Assembly (NCBI RefSeq): GCF_937616625.2
Contig: NC_065577.1
Span: forward strand, 19,977,501 to 20,041,500
From: Mercurialis annua
Lineage: Eukaryota; Streptophyta; Magnoliopsida; Malpighiales; Euphorbiaceae
Direction of reading: 5' to 3'
DNA: 64,000 bases
Position 1 is the first letter of the stretch. Every line of letters starts with the position of its first letter. Under the pieces are notes generated by a model. It worked only from the letters and a program-made list of their open reading frames with translations. It was not told the origin of the DNA and searched no databases. Shown here piece by piece: positions 50,398-63,681 of the stretch. The translations under genes were made by a program, and so were the position numbers.

Positions 50398-51903
50398 TGT
50401 AATATCCCGTGTTTTTCCGTCATGGTTTCATTGTGTTTCCGACTTAGTTTTGGATTGTTAATGGTGGACTTAGCAAGTGTGACACTTTGTTTGGGGTTTG
50501 AGTTGTATCTTTTATGTGTCGCATGTGTCGTGTGATTTTTCGATGGCGATTTCATTTGTTTTCGGTTTATAATCGATGATGTATTCGCGTACCTTCTTAA
50601 TATGACATGTTTTGAGAAAACATTCATATCTCCCAATTTAACCGTTAGAGCGGGCTCATTTTTGGATATGTTGTGCCCAAGACAAAGTTGACCGTTGGAT
50701 CAAAAATTGAGGTGCGTTGGAGGGCGCTATGCTCATATGTTTGCTACGCCTGGTGAAGGCGCGATGAGACGAACGCGCCTCGCATCGCGCCTCCCCTGTA
50801 ATTTTGTGTCTTGGCCTTTAAATAGACCACTTATTTGACCCATATCGCCCCCACTTATTTTATAAACCCTAGGCACTTAAACGACTCTGTAAAATACGAA
50901 TTCCCTTGCTATCTCTCACATTCTTGGATTCGGTAAGCGATTTTAACACTCCGTTCTTTGTTAAATCAATTCCTTATCGCGTATATCGATTGTTAACTTA
51001 TTCGAACATTTTCCAGCGTGTTGTGGGTGTTGATTCATTATTTTCATTCGGTTCTTTCGATGATCTTGCTTCTTAACGGTATGTGTTGCTATCCCTTGAT
51101 TTATGAGTAGGGCTTCATGTGTTAGGTTGCTAGATTGTGTTCTTATGTGATTTACCCATGTTATGGCTGATTCGATCTCTGAATTTTCATGTCAATTCAG
51201 TAATAGGGTGCCTAGCATTAGATTGACTTGATTTAATCATTAGAACTCATGTCAATTGTTGTGTTTAAGTGCTAGTTGATTTCGTATGTTAATGTGTTGT
51301 TAAATTGCTGTTTTAGCATTGTTATAGAGGGCTGGAAATTCATGTTTTGGGGCTGATCTTATGTGTTTGAATCAATGGTATATTTTTGACATGCTTGGTA
51401 AATCATAGGTTGATTGTATGGATTATAATGCATGATTTCACCTTGTTGTTGTGTTGATTACTTTTCAATGATCTAGTTGCTGCCCACTATTGTGTTGGGG
51501 CCGTTTTGTATCGTTCTTGACATGTTGGCATCGCTTTGTTTGTGTTATACTCATTCATGTTGATTATGCTTGTAGACAAGTTATTGCCATGATTTGATTA
51601 TCGTTTCAAATCTGAGTTTAACGTTTAAATGGATGATTTAATCCTTTTTGGTTCATTTAAAACAAGTTTAACATACTTGTGTTAGTATGAAGTGATTTGC
51701 AATTGTTGGCTAAACAATGGATTGTGTTCTTGTTTTTAAAAGATTATACTTTTCATTCAAGTTATTCAGAATGTAAACTTGGGTTTTCTTTTGGTTTAAC
51801 TTTGGGTTGGGTTTGACTATGGTCGCCCAATAAGTGGGAAGAAGCTTGGTAGTTTTGATAACTCGGCTGACTCACCGGTATGGATTTAAACTTGGGTTAT
51901 TTA
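50398..51903 (+). mobile_element. Partial plus-strand LTR F, 1506 bp, inserted in E
   Basis: It starts TGTAATATCCCGTG and is ~88% alike by eye to the start of the LTR at 51904-54889 (opposite strand) over ~330 bp. It has GGCGCGATG/CATCGCGCC dyads at 50710-50800 and a TATA-like TTTAAATAG at 50817. It stops where element D's terminus begins. The insertion cuts E's integrase between the I and K codons of IKMT. Confidence 0.75.
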
Positions 51904-54889
51904 TGTCACGACCCATTTTCATGAATCGCGACCGGCGCTAGGGTATGGGTATAGTTGTACCAAAATCCGTAGCTAGCCTTGCGGATAACCAACAATTACA
52001 TAAACCGGCAAGAAACCAATGCTCGGGGGAAACCGAGACTTCAGCCTAGTTCTAGCAGTTCATAAAATACAACATTTATATAATAATTGTTCGATCAATT
52101 CCAAGTCATAAAATAAATATTTAATAACTCAAGTTATTATATTAAAGCCAAAACAATTAAATCAGTAGAACAATTATTGATAACAAGTATTAGACAATTA
52201 CGACTTCTAATTACTACTGCGGTCTAAGAATAAAATCAGTTTAATAAACTTTATTAAATAAAGTAAACCTCCGAGGAAATAAAGAATCGGAGAGTACCTG
52301 ACTCGCTCAAATCATAACCCTGGAAAAATTGGGAAAACAACGGGGTCAGATATACTGAGATGAGTTCATACCACTATTTATATTTATCAAGTGGAAAACC
52401 TTTAAAACCGTGTAAAACATTTAATATAAACATTACGTATAATAGTTGGAACCCTAATCCACAATACTAAATATAACCATAATTCGATAGGCCTGTTCCC
52501 GAGAGCTGAGCTACACCGAGTTACCACCGACCATTCTTAATCCATAACCAGAGTCCCGAGAGCTGAGCTACACCGAGTTACTCTACTGGTCCCGAGAGTT
52601 ATGCTCACACCGAATTACCACCACATATCACATACCTATTCTAGATCAATACCGGTGCGCACGCAGTCCTAATGATGCCCATTAGGTAGCATGTTCCAAC
52701 TAAGATCAATAATGGAAAAACAGTTCGCAATTGTACGTATATAATATATATAGATATTAAAATAACAATTTACTTAATAAAACGGTAATAGTAAGTACAA
52801 ACTCACCGCTTGCTAATCCACGTGAAAACTCTTGACAAGCAACCTAGACTCGGTTCGCCTCAAAAGCACGAACAGTCGACGAGTCTAAACACAAATAAAT
52901 AATTATTAAAACGACTCTAACTCTTCAGAGTTCTAGAAACCACATAGGACTAGCACAAACAACAAGTCAAGGTAAAACCAATCAGATCAACCACAATATC
53001 CAAATAATTTATAATGCCCAATTAAGACAATATATTGAGTTCTCGCTTCAAAATCCATTTCATAAAATATTATTTAAACCAAGTAATTTTCAAATAGTGG
53101 GTTAGCCGAGTTACCGATAACTACCAAGCTAACCTCACATGTCGGGTGACCCAAGTCCAACCCGACCCAATCATTTTATCAAAATATAAATCATAGTTTA
53201 GAATCCCAAGATATGATTTGATAAAATAATAATTGCAAGCGAAATTCAATATCTATAAACAAAAGTAACCTTTAGTTACCGACAAAACTTAACTAAATTA
53301 AGTTTAACGAAACATCCTAAAGTCGAAACATAACTTTAGCCAACTTGGCACCTTAAGCCAATAATTCCCAAACAACAATTACCCAAGTAATTATTCGATT
53401 TAAAAACTATAAAACAATTAACGTTTTCAAATATAACTTTCAAAACGATTCAATCAAAGTCCACACAACTTTATTCCAAATTGAAAAACGTTAACAATGG
53501 GTAGTTTAGAAATCAAAACGATAGTTAATCCGCTAAACACAACTCATTATCAAATTCCATATAATATGATAATGAAGTATGAAATACCAAAGGTCACAAC
53601 AAGGAAACCCCATGTTGACAGTAAACCCATAACCAAACCGATAATAAGATCATTAAACCAATATCAAACACAAGAGGAAGCACAATTTATACATGGCAGC
53701 AACTAATCAAGAACCAAGGCAACCACAATATGAACATCCATGTTTACACTAAACACCCAACAATGGCAGCCATGAAACCTATGCTGAAATGGCGAAACCG
53801 AAAATCATACAACTGTAACAACGTATTTAATCTCAACATAATTGTGATTCAAATAACAAACAACCATATGATTATGACCTTAGGAAATCACCAACAACAT
53901 CAGTAACATCAACAAAGAAAACGGTAGCAGTAAAATAGAAGAATGACAGCTAACAAATCAATTGACAATATAAGAGATCGACGTACCGTTTGAAGTAACG
54001 AAGCTAAACGATTCAGAGATGATATGGTTCGGATTGGACGTGAGTTTTAGGGCCTAAGCACAACAACAATAATCCCCAAACAAATTATGATTCGGCAGCC
54101 ACAACACACAACAACGATAAACAAAACGACGTAAAACTAGGAAAATTATACGTACCGAATTGGATGCCAACGCCTTATGATCGTTGAGAAAAAGATTAAC
54201 AGACGTAATGAAGAAACCAACTCAGAACGATACTAAAACAAAGGAGTACAAGCCATATGACGATAGTGACATTATCGAATAAACAAAGGAGTTGACGATA
54301 GAACTTACCGAATCTAAGAGTGATGGAATGGAATGGATGATATGATATCTCGGAGTGTTAGAATGATAGTGAGTCGGCTAGGGTTTTAAGTAAACAAAAG
54401 AAAAAGAGTTTGGTCGATTTATGGGGTCTATTTAAAGGTCCCGATACAAAATTATAGCTCGGGCGCGATGGGAGGCGCGATGCGAGGCGCGTTCGTCCCA
54501 TCGCGCCTTCACTAGGCACAGAAATATAATGGGGCGCGTTGCGTGGCGCGATGGCCCATCGCGCCTTCCAACGCGCCTCAATTTGTGATCCGACGGTTAA
54601 CATTGTCTTGGGCACAACATATCCGAAAATGAGCCAGATCCGACGGTGTAATTGGGACATATGCATGTTTTCTCAAAACATGTCAGATTCAGAAGGTACA
54701 CGAATACATTATCGATTATAAACCGAATACAAATCAAATCGCCATCGAACACTCACATGACACATGCGACACATACAAGATACAACTCAAGCCTCAAATA
54801 AAGTGTCACACTTGCTAATTCCACCATTAACAATCCAAACTAAGTCGGAAACACAACAAAACCATGACGGAAAAACACGGGATATTACA
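51904..54889 (-). mobile_element. 3' LTR of element D (minus strand), complete, 2986 bp
   Basis: It starts TGTAATATCCCG at 54889 and ends GGGTCGTGACA at 51904. It has GGCGCG-rich dyads at 54460-54575 and a TATA-like TTTAAATAGA at 54427-54436. A threefold repeat of TCCCGAGAGCTGAGCTACAC units lies at 52497-52622. Confidence 0.9.
52497..52622 (+). repeat. Threefold imperfect tandem repeat in the D LTR
   Basis: TCCCGAGAGCTGAGCTACAC and its variants occur three times with spacers of unequal length. The other D LTR repeats the arrangement at ~60204-60326. Confidence 0.8.
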
Positions 54890-55451
54890 TTCTCCGTAAC
54901 TTATATAAAATTCGTCCTCGAATTTAAAACAAAACAATCCGCGTAATAACATATCATACAACTATATGCTGTTCAAACGCATATAGCCAACGTAAAACAC
55001 ATAAAACAAATACCCAAGGTAATCAAGGACAACAAGAATAACAATTCTGCATAATAAACTCTGTCTTTTAAGAACATTCCTCAACCAAGTCCAATCCAAA
55101 CTATAATCATAGGAATTTCCATGCTTAGCGACCTAAGTACTTGCGTAAGAAAAAACTCAAAAGCTTGTTCCTCGAACAATAACTCCAAACCGCCATTTTC
55201 ATAAACCGAACAATCTCAAATGATCACAAACAATATCAACACTAACTTCCACTTAACATAAAATGATAATGCCATTTATAGGTGAAACCAAACGAAGGAA
55301 TACAAACTCTCCCACATAAATCTCGACTGAAATACTTAGGATAATCTAGAACGAAACCTCGAATCTCTTTCAATTATAACTCTAAACAAAATTTTCACCA
55401 AGAGAAGGTTAACACAAGACGAAACACGCCGAAAACATATGGGGTATTACA
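54890..55451 (-). pseudogene. pol: Remnant of D pol 3' end (integrase C-terminus)
   Basis: After the polypurine tract (GTTACGGAGAA) and the dyad at 54909-54924, the minus strand keeps scattered likeness to copy A. GEFVFLRLVSPI is readable at 55281-55313, matching GDFMFLRVSPMKG of A, with chromodomain-like sequence around 55130-55200. No frame is open. A second LTR-start and polypurine signature follows at 55441-55460. Confidence 0.5.
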
Positions 55452-58400
55452 TTCTCCCCAACCTAAGAACAATTCGACCTCGAATTTAAATCTAATATTG
55501 ATTCGCAATGGGAATGGTCACAACGCATATACGCGCAAAATATTTAATCTAACAACTTGGAGCTCTAATGGTTACTCGATCAACACACAGGTGAACAAAC
55601 AAAATTATCCAACTGAGAGTCACAATTACTCTTTAACAAGTTGGCTTCCAAAACTAACTCGAATCTTAACAAATACAAAATCCATATTATTAAAGTTCAA
55701 GAACAATCTCGAAGTTCAAACTATAGTTCTTACTATATCAACTCTAACGTTTTAATAAAAAACATTGAAAAATACACTAATATAATCTTGCGTTCCGCAA
55801 CACTTGTTCACTTATCCACTTACAACGAGTTTGACACCAAACATAATTGATAACAACACTCAATAACAACTAAAATAATATTTTGGCCAAAAACAAACAC
55901 TACTAGGATCATCTAGTCCAACGATCAATGCCAAGTTTGATAATACTATCAATTTTCGCGAAACATAATAGACAAAAATTCATATCGTCGTTCAAAAGAA
56001 TATGTGAACCTATATCATGATAACATAATCTCCAAATTAGGAACAAACAATCTCAATCATAAATTATTCCTCCAATGATGCAAAAATAAACATCCTGTAA
56101 TAACTTAAGGTAATTAATCATCAACTTGCATCCTAACTATGTTCCACACACAAAAGGTTTAATATTCGAACCAACCAGTAACCAGACTTTCAACAATTAA
56201 ACCCTCAACAACAGTATTAAATCAAACAACATTGTTGTCGAAACTCACAAACCACAATTATCGATTTTCGAATCAGCTAGTTCATATATCCTAACCAATT
56301 TAAATTCTCAAAATAATTCAATCAATTGACTATAACCTCATATATAATGAGAGATCACTGCGACTAATTCACCCTGACCAGACTGTTAGATATGCTCAAA
56401 ATCAAACCCAATGGAGTATAAAATCTCTCAATACACATAACGTTTTATGTTCAAAATTTTCCACTTCTCTTTAAAAAAACTTTCGTCTTACGCCTCTTTT
56501 ATATTAAAAATCAAAGTTCCTCTACCGTTGAAAAAAAAAATACAAGTTCTGAAAATCCCTGAATTTTTTTTCCAAAATATTTGCATTTTGAATCCGCAAA
56601 TTTCCCCTTACTTTTAAATACGTTTGAAAATTATGAAACAGTACAATTGACGAAACTTATGTTATCTTTGAATCAAACTTGTGTAAGTAATATATACTTT
56701 CCTCATAAATAATCAAACCGTGACAAAAGTCTCCGTATTTAAAATATACATTGATGTTTCAAACATCCCAAAATTTAAGTCGCTTCCAAATCTTACTCTC
56801 AAACAAAAACACAATTTGAAGAAATCGTTTAACCGAAAAAAATAATTATTATTTTTTTTGAATTAAATTGGACAAAATTTCTTCCTTTCCTCAGAAAGGT
56901 AAAGTTTAGCAATTCAAATCTATCTGTTTATGAAAATACCTTTATATCAATATACAAAAATACTTGGACAAAATCGAATCTGAAAAGAAAAAATTTATTT
57001 TAAAAAGGTAGTGTATACACACATATGAGCATAATCAATATCCTTAATCCACAAATCCTTAATTATCACGAAAGCTTTCTATTCTAAATTACATTATACC
57101 GCACTTAGCACAACTATATCTCGAGCACAACCTCAAATTCAATTTCACGTTCCATAAAACACACGATCCTAACACATTCAGACTAATCCATGACGACGTA
57201 ATCGCCCAAAATTTACAACCATCATCACAGAGTATTTGTCTAGCTATCTTTCGGTAACAGTTTCAAATCATTTGAAAGCCGACAACTTTATAAATATATA
57301 TATCACAATGTGACTCGCGAGCTCGTTGCAGAACATCTTTCTCAAAATACGTTATCGAAAAAAAAAACAATTTACATAATTGTGCGCAAGGGTGATGAAA
57401 TCTCTCATCCCCAAAGAGTTGCATCCAACCCTAATCATTTCTGTGAACGTGATGAATGTACTATTATGCATGTATCAATTTTTAATTTATCTTGTATTTA
57501 ATGAACATATTTAATGCTCAATGCAATCCTATTCGTGACATTCAAAATGCATGTTCTTGATATGTCTGGGCACAATTACGTTTTAAAAATATTTCAAAAT
57601 TTTCAACAACCGACCTTTGAAACAAAATTCTCAATAAAATATTTGCTAGACGTTACACTCTGTGAGATGTGCACTCGATAACATCAAAATATTCCTCAAA
57701 CTCCGTACTTGCAACCTACCAATATCTGATGCTATGCAACAACCCATCTTAATAACTTCATTACAACTCCACCATATAAGGTATTCAACTAACCTCAATC
57801 CAGACTGAGCTTATTCCCAAAGAAATAACACATCAATACGCTCCTATAAAAAATCGCATCATCAAACTTGATGAAAAAAACACCAGTGTATTGATACGCC
57901 GATCTAACTTCTCGGGTCAAAATTTCCAATATACTTTCTAGGGTAATCCGAATTCATCAACCATTTCAAGGGAATACTTCCCTCGTCTTCCTTGATATCG
58001 AAACCCAAAAATTTCGATCCATAACAATAATATAGCAAACCCAGCTTATCCAAGTTGATACTATATCAAAAAAGGGTCTGAAAAAATTTCGACTCACAAT
58101 CAAATCAAAAATCAGGTATTATCATAACCGCATGAAATAAATCATCCCACGTGCTACTTCGCACGAATAGATGAAACAAAACAATTAACTTAGTCCAACA
58201 TGTAAGCGAATTATACCACGCAAATCAAAACCAAAAAATTATAATTGCTACAAATCATAAATCACATAAGTGTTGCCATTAAGCAAAAATTTACCCAAGC
58301 ATACTTAAAAAACAAAAAAAACAAGACGTGCCACAACAATCTTGAATTTTCATAACAAATCATTATGTAACAATTAATCTCTCAAGATAACGCTTCAAAA

Positions 58401-59611
58401 ATTTATTTTGAAATCTTAAAGTCAAATAAGGAAACTTCCAAAAATTTAGTTGAGCCCCACGGTTAAAAAAAATCATTATTTGTAAAAGTCTTTCTATTTA
58501 TCAATTTCTTTTAAATGGATACTCAAGTATCTCAAACCATAAAATCATCGAGTTAGCAGAGTCATTAAAACTATCAAGCTCAACTCCTAAATTTGCGTGA
58601 CCCAAGTCGAACCCAAATCAATCGTTTATAAAACGTATTCAAAATATTTTTATGAAAAATATTTTAATAAAATTTCTATCTCTTAAAAATTAGGAACTCA
58701 ACGTAACCCAACCGCTCTACAGTAATTTAAAAACTCAAATGAGAAATCTTTGATTTCAAACAGCTATTTCGTAAATCTCATAAATTTAAATTGCTGACAT
58801 ACCACAACATGATAAAATAACTTCAACTTTAAATTCTTAAAACAATGGCTCATCTCATAAAATATCATTTTGAAATCATCGCTTGTTAAGACCAGACCAA
58901 ACATAATATTTCAAAATACAAGAAAAACCCCCCTTAGCAACTTAACCGAAACCAAACTATTAAAGAATTAAACTCAAACTTCTCTTTTGATTTTGTGTCA
59001 AAACACAAATCGAATAAAAATAATTTTCTCAATGAAAATCTTTAAAGCAACATGTTATAAAACCATGTGTGACCAAAAATCGTGTTTTAAAGCTTAACCC
59101 AAAATTTCTTTACTAGAAGACAAGGCTAACGCCCAAATGTATCCTCATAGGTGCTAGCGTATCTAGCATGCAATTACGGCCAAAGCCAAGATGTAATACC
59201 ATATAATCCATTGTTATTAAGTCATTAGTGGCATAAAGTCAAAGTTTATCAAACAACATCATACCCAAGTATGAATTTTAGAACAAAATTACCAACATAA
59301 GATTTTCCGAGAAATTGAAAGCAATAGTAATCACCCAAGTGAAATAACCTCAACTTTATATAACACATCAATTAACATCCAAGTGAAATAAATTGTCAAT
59401 CATAGCATCAACACCAAATAAAGACTGATAGGCATCACCTATAGGATGTAGGCTGAATGTTTGAAAACAAAAGATGATGTTTTAAAAGACAAGACACGAA
59501 TCCTAATTCCGCAGTAGTTCCCATGACACGACATCAACTTATCATGCCAAAACACATGACACATAACATGCATAAGCCCTTGATTTGAAACCAAAGCTCT
59601 GAAACCAAATT
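55452..59611 (-). mobile_element. Interior of element D, highly decayed mosaic with no coding region
   Basis: This is ~4.1 kb of AT-rich sequence with no usable frame. It opens with another polypurine tract and dyad (55471-55486). Near 58550-58625 it contains a stretch like LTR interiors elsewhere (11311-11390): AACTATCAAGCT, then GACCCAAGTC. From ~59230 to 59590 it matches the leader of element A at 18300-18500. I read it as a non-autonomous or recombined element. Confidence 0.5.
59591..59607 (-). other. Primer-binding site of element D
   Basis: On the minus strand TGGTTTCAGAGCTTTGG differs by one base from the site of B, four bases from the LTR. Confidence 0.8.
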
Positions 59612-60420
59612 TGTCACAGCCCATTTTCATGAATCGCGACCGGCGCTAGGGTATGGATATGGTTGTACAAAAACCCGTAGCTAGCCTTGCGGATAACCAA
59701 CAATTACATAAAGCTGCAAGAAACCAATGCTCGGGGGAAACTGAGACTTCAACCTAGTTCTAGCAGTTCATAAAATACAACATTTATATAATAATTGTTC
59801 GATCAATTCCGAGTCATAACATAAATATTTAATAACCCAAGTTATTATATTAAAGCCAAAACAATAAAATCAGTAGAACAATTATTGATGACAAGTATTA
59901 GACAATTACGACTTCTAATTACTACTGCAGTCTAAGAATAAAATCAGTTTAATAAACTTTATTAAATAAAGTAAACCTCCGAGGAAATAAAGAATCGGAG
60001 AGTACCTGACTCGCTTAAATCATAACCCTGAAAAAATTGGGAAAACAACGGGGTCAGATATACTGAGATGAGTTCATACCACTATTTACATTTATCAAGT
60101 GGAAAACCTTTAAAATCGTTTAAAACATTTAATTTAAACATTACGTATAATAGTTGGAACCCTAATCCACAATACTAAATATAACCATAATACGATGGCC
60201 TGGTCCCGAGAGCTAAGCTACACCGAGTTACCACCGACCATTCTTAATCCATAACCAGAGTCCCGAGAGCTGAGCTACACCGAGTTACTCTACTGGTCCC
60301 GAGAGCTATGCTCACACCGAGTTACCACCACATATCACATACCTTTTCTAGATCAATACCGCCCATTAGGTAGCATGTTCCAACTAAGATCCATAATGGA
60401 AAAACAGTTCGCAATTAGAC
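59612..60420 (-). mobile_element. 5' LTR of element D, interrupted at 60420
   Basis: It starts TGTCACAGCCC and follows the LTR at 51904 for ~810 bp. One deletion removes the GGTGCGCACGCAG stretch near 60360. It stops at the exact start of LTR G. Confidence 0.88.
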
Positions 60421-60902
60421 TGTCACGACCCAAAACTATTGAGCCGCAACCGGCGCTAGGGAACGGGAGTGGTAGCTCCGGAACCCGTAGCAAGCCTAAA
60501 ATCACAATTAATTTTTCACAAATATAATGTAAAAAAAACAATATCAAATAACGGAAGCAAATGTATATATATATAACATATAATCATACATTTACACTAT
60601 CTGTTTCAAAACCTCGCGGGCTCTAGTTACCGTACTCTGTACGAACTGGCCTCGCGGTACTATATACATCAGTTAGTGTCTCAAAATATCACACCGGCAT
60701 CTGGGGCCGTGGATTATATACAAAACACGTAGCCTATCAAAAAGCATATAAAACAATAACAACAGTTAATATATACAATAAAAATAAACTGCTATCTAGG
60801 CTACTGTTCTACCGACACAGGACCACTACTGCAGCATTCACAGAAGTCATAAACTAACATATACGGATGACTTCTGCACTCCAAAATTGGCTTCTAGCTA
60901 GG
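60421..60902 (-). mobile_element. Partial LTR G of family X, 482 bp
   Basis: Its sequence matches the reverse complement of the 3' end of the LTR at 32074-34499, including GGTAGCTCCGGAACCCGTAG and the TTGGCTTCTAGCTAGG end. It is cut by LTR H at 60903. Confidence 0.85.
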
Positions 60903-63681
60903 TGTCACGACCCAATTTCATGAATCGTGACCCGCGCTAGGGTATGGGTATGGTTGTACCAAAACCCGTAGCAAGCCTCGCAGAAATCAAATAAACATTT
61001 AAACCTGCAGAAAACTGCTCGGGGGCAACCGAGACTCCAACCTAGGTCTAGCAATTTATAATACAGTTCAAATATAAATAACTTAAATATCTTAAATGTT
61101 CAACAGCATGCCTTATATATAACAATATCGTAATCCGGAGTAATCATGCCAAATATAAATAATCGAATATATCGACAATTCTAAAGTGTAATATCAGATG
61201 TAATAAATAAACTAGTTCTACTGCGGTCTAAGAGTTCGAAAACAGTAACTAGTTAAATAACATAAAAACCTCCGAAGAATCAAAAGAATCGGAGTGGACC
61301 AGCTTTCAAATCATAAACCTGGAAAATTTGGGAAAACAACGGGGTCAGATATACTGAGATGAGTTAGCAATACTATTTACATTTATTAAGTTTAAAACCC
61401 TTAAATCAAAACAGTTTATACTAATATAGTATGATTATGGAAAACAGTATTGAAATGATCCCAGCGTAAGTATGACATAGCATACCGATAAACCCAGAGT
61501 GGACGGGAACAAATCCTCGTCATATATATATACCAGCGTAAGCAAGACTTCAGTCTGCCGTTTCCCAGAGTACTTACCGGTGCACACAGTCTCGATACAA
61601 GCCTATCGAGTAGCTCGTTTAAATCCAGATCCATAATCGCTTAAAACAGTTCAAAAGCATTTATAATATTAAAAATAAATTGCGGTACTTAATAAAGCGG
61701 TAAATAGCACTACAAACTCACTGCTTGCTTATCCACGTAAATCTTGGCAAACAGCTAATCCTGCGTAGACTCCGAAGCACGAGCAGTCGACGGGTCTAAA
61801 ACAATGTATATGTTAAAATCTGAACAACCCCTAACTCTAAGATTACTAGACACCATATAGGACTAGCATCTTAACACAACCAAAGATCAACATTCGAAAC
61901 ACAGTAATCCCAAAGCCAAAGTACATACATATCCAACCAATACAATAACTAGTTAAGTTTAGGTGAGTTCTCGTTTTCAAAAAACAATCTAGAGTAATAT
62001 AATTCAACAACACCTTTTCGAAATCCAACATATCCTAGAGTAGTGTGTTAGCCATATATCAACTATATGCTTAACACAACATGTCGAGCGACACAAGTCT
62101 AACCCGACCCAACCAGAGTAAAATCCAAAGTTAAATCCTTTAAAATGAAACCAATGTATTTGAAAACAAGGAACTCACTATAAGCTTAACCAAAATTCAA
62201 ACCAATACCACAAATAGCAACAATAACCAATAGACTGTCAACACTTGACAATTCCACCCAGAGTTCATATTTCTCAATTAAAACACATTAAGTGTAAATA
62301 AACATGACTCCAAAACACATTGAAATGATAAACTCAGATCTGAATTGCACACTTAGATAGCCTTTAAAACCATTGTAAAATAATTCTACCTTAAATGCCA
62401 TAACAACAATTTGTTATCCAAATAACCCAAGGTAAACAAACATCCTTTATATACTCAAATGATTTCCAGTCATATGTAAATATTCTTAAAACAACGTTTT
62501 ATTCCAATTAAAACCACCTTTAACATATAATCTAGCCTTAGTCAATTATATCCAATCACCCAAAGTAGGAATTTCCCATTAACAATCTTTTAACCTTCAA
62601 AATAACATTTTCAGCTTTTAGTTTAAAGTTCAAAACAGAATTCAATTCCACAACTTAACCCAAGTGATACATTATTTCATTTAAACGATTCCTCCAATCA
62701 CCCAATGTATTGTTAAACATCTAACAACCTATGATTCATTTACTTTGAAATTTCCAGATTTTTAATAAAGGCTTAAAACAGAATCATAAATCAAGAACGA
62801 CAGCAACTCCATATAAACCTTCAATCAAACAAGTATTCCAATCATCCAATGTATAGCCAACATCAATAAGTCACAACCAATACACATAGATTATTTCTAG
62901 AATTTCAAATCAAAGCAAAACAGAAAATATAAAGCCAAAACACTCAAGTATAGATTCATACAACAATTTAGCAATCTCTACACCATATAAGAAGGGATTG
63001 GAACCACATACCTCTTGATTAGACTAAGAACAATAAAACCCAGAAATCAATCAACCCAAATCAGCCTACAACCACACACATATAGGGATATAGGATTTAG
63101 AATTTCTAGAATTGAAGAACTAGAGATAAAACCACAAAGGAAAGATTACAAACACTTACCAAGGATTAAAATTGAGAGGAATGTTGATAGGAATGAGTTA
63201 GAATATGACTCCAGCCGTTTTAGGGTTTTAATAGTCGAAGGAAAAGAGTTTAGGTCGATTAAGGGGTCTTTAAATAGAAAAACAGCGAACTGAACAGTGC
63301 AAGTTCGCGCCCGCTAAGTATAGTTCGCACCCGCTAACTTCAACAGCATTAGTTAGCGACCGCTAACTATTGTTCGCGCCCGCGAACTCAATAAAAACAC
63401 GATCCGACCGACCAGATTTTAGTAAATCCTCTCAGAAACAACATATCCGAACGGCGGCCCGATCCGACGGTGCAATTGGGAGATATGGACATTTTACTAA
63501 AGCATGTCATATCAGGAAAACACATAAACACTTATTCGATAAGGCTCAGAACCTAATCAAAACAACACACCGAAGGTTATGAAAACCAAATCATGGTTTC
63601 AAGGAACCAAACCACCAAGGACCAACCGGAAACACATCGAAAAAATCATCGGAACAAGCCGGAAAAACACGGGGTATTACA
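60903..63681 (-). mobile_element. 3' LTR of element H (minus strand), complete, 2779 bp
   Basis: It starts TGTAATACCCC at 63681 and ends GGGTCGTGACA at 60903. It is closest to family A in its U5 half. U3 has GTTCGCGCCCGC repeats (63300-63390) and a TATA-like TATTTAAA (63269-63276). Confidence 0.9.
63300..63390. repeat. CpG-rich repeats in U3 of the H LTR
   Basis: GTTCGCRCCCGCTAA recurs about four times in both orientations directly upstream of the TATA. This is the position of the GGTCTC palindromes in LTR A. Confidence 0.75.

Noticed and set aside
49950..50636. 228-codon frame with an apparent new N-terminus on integrase
   Set aside because: Its first ~78 codons are antisense LTR F. The fusion is created by the F insertion at 50398.
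55452..59230. Host gene in the gap inside element D
   Set aside because: No frame above ~85 codons, no splice-linked exons and no recognisable domain. LTR- and leader-like sequence occurs within it.
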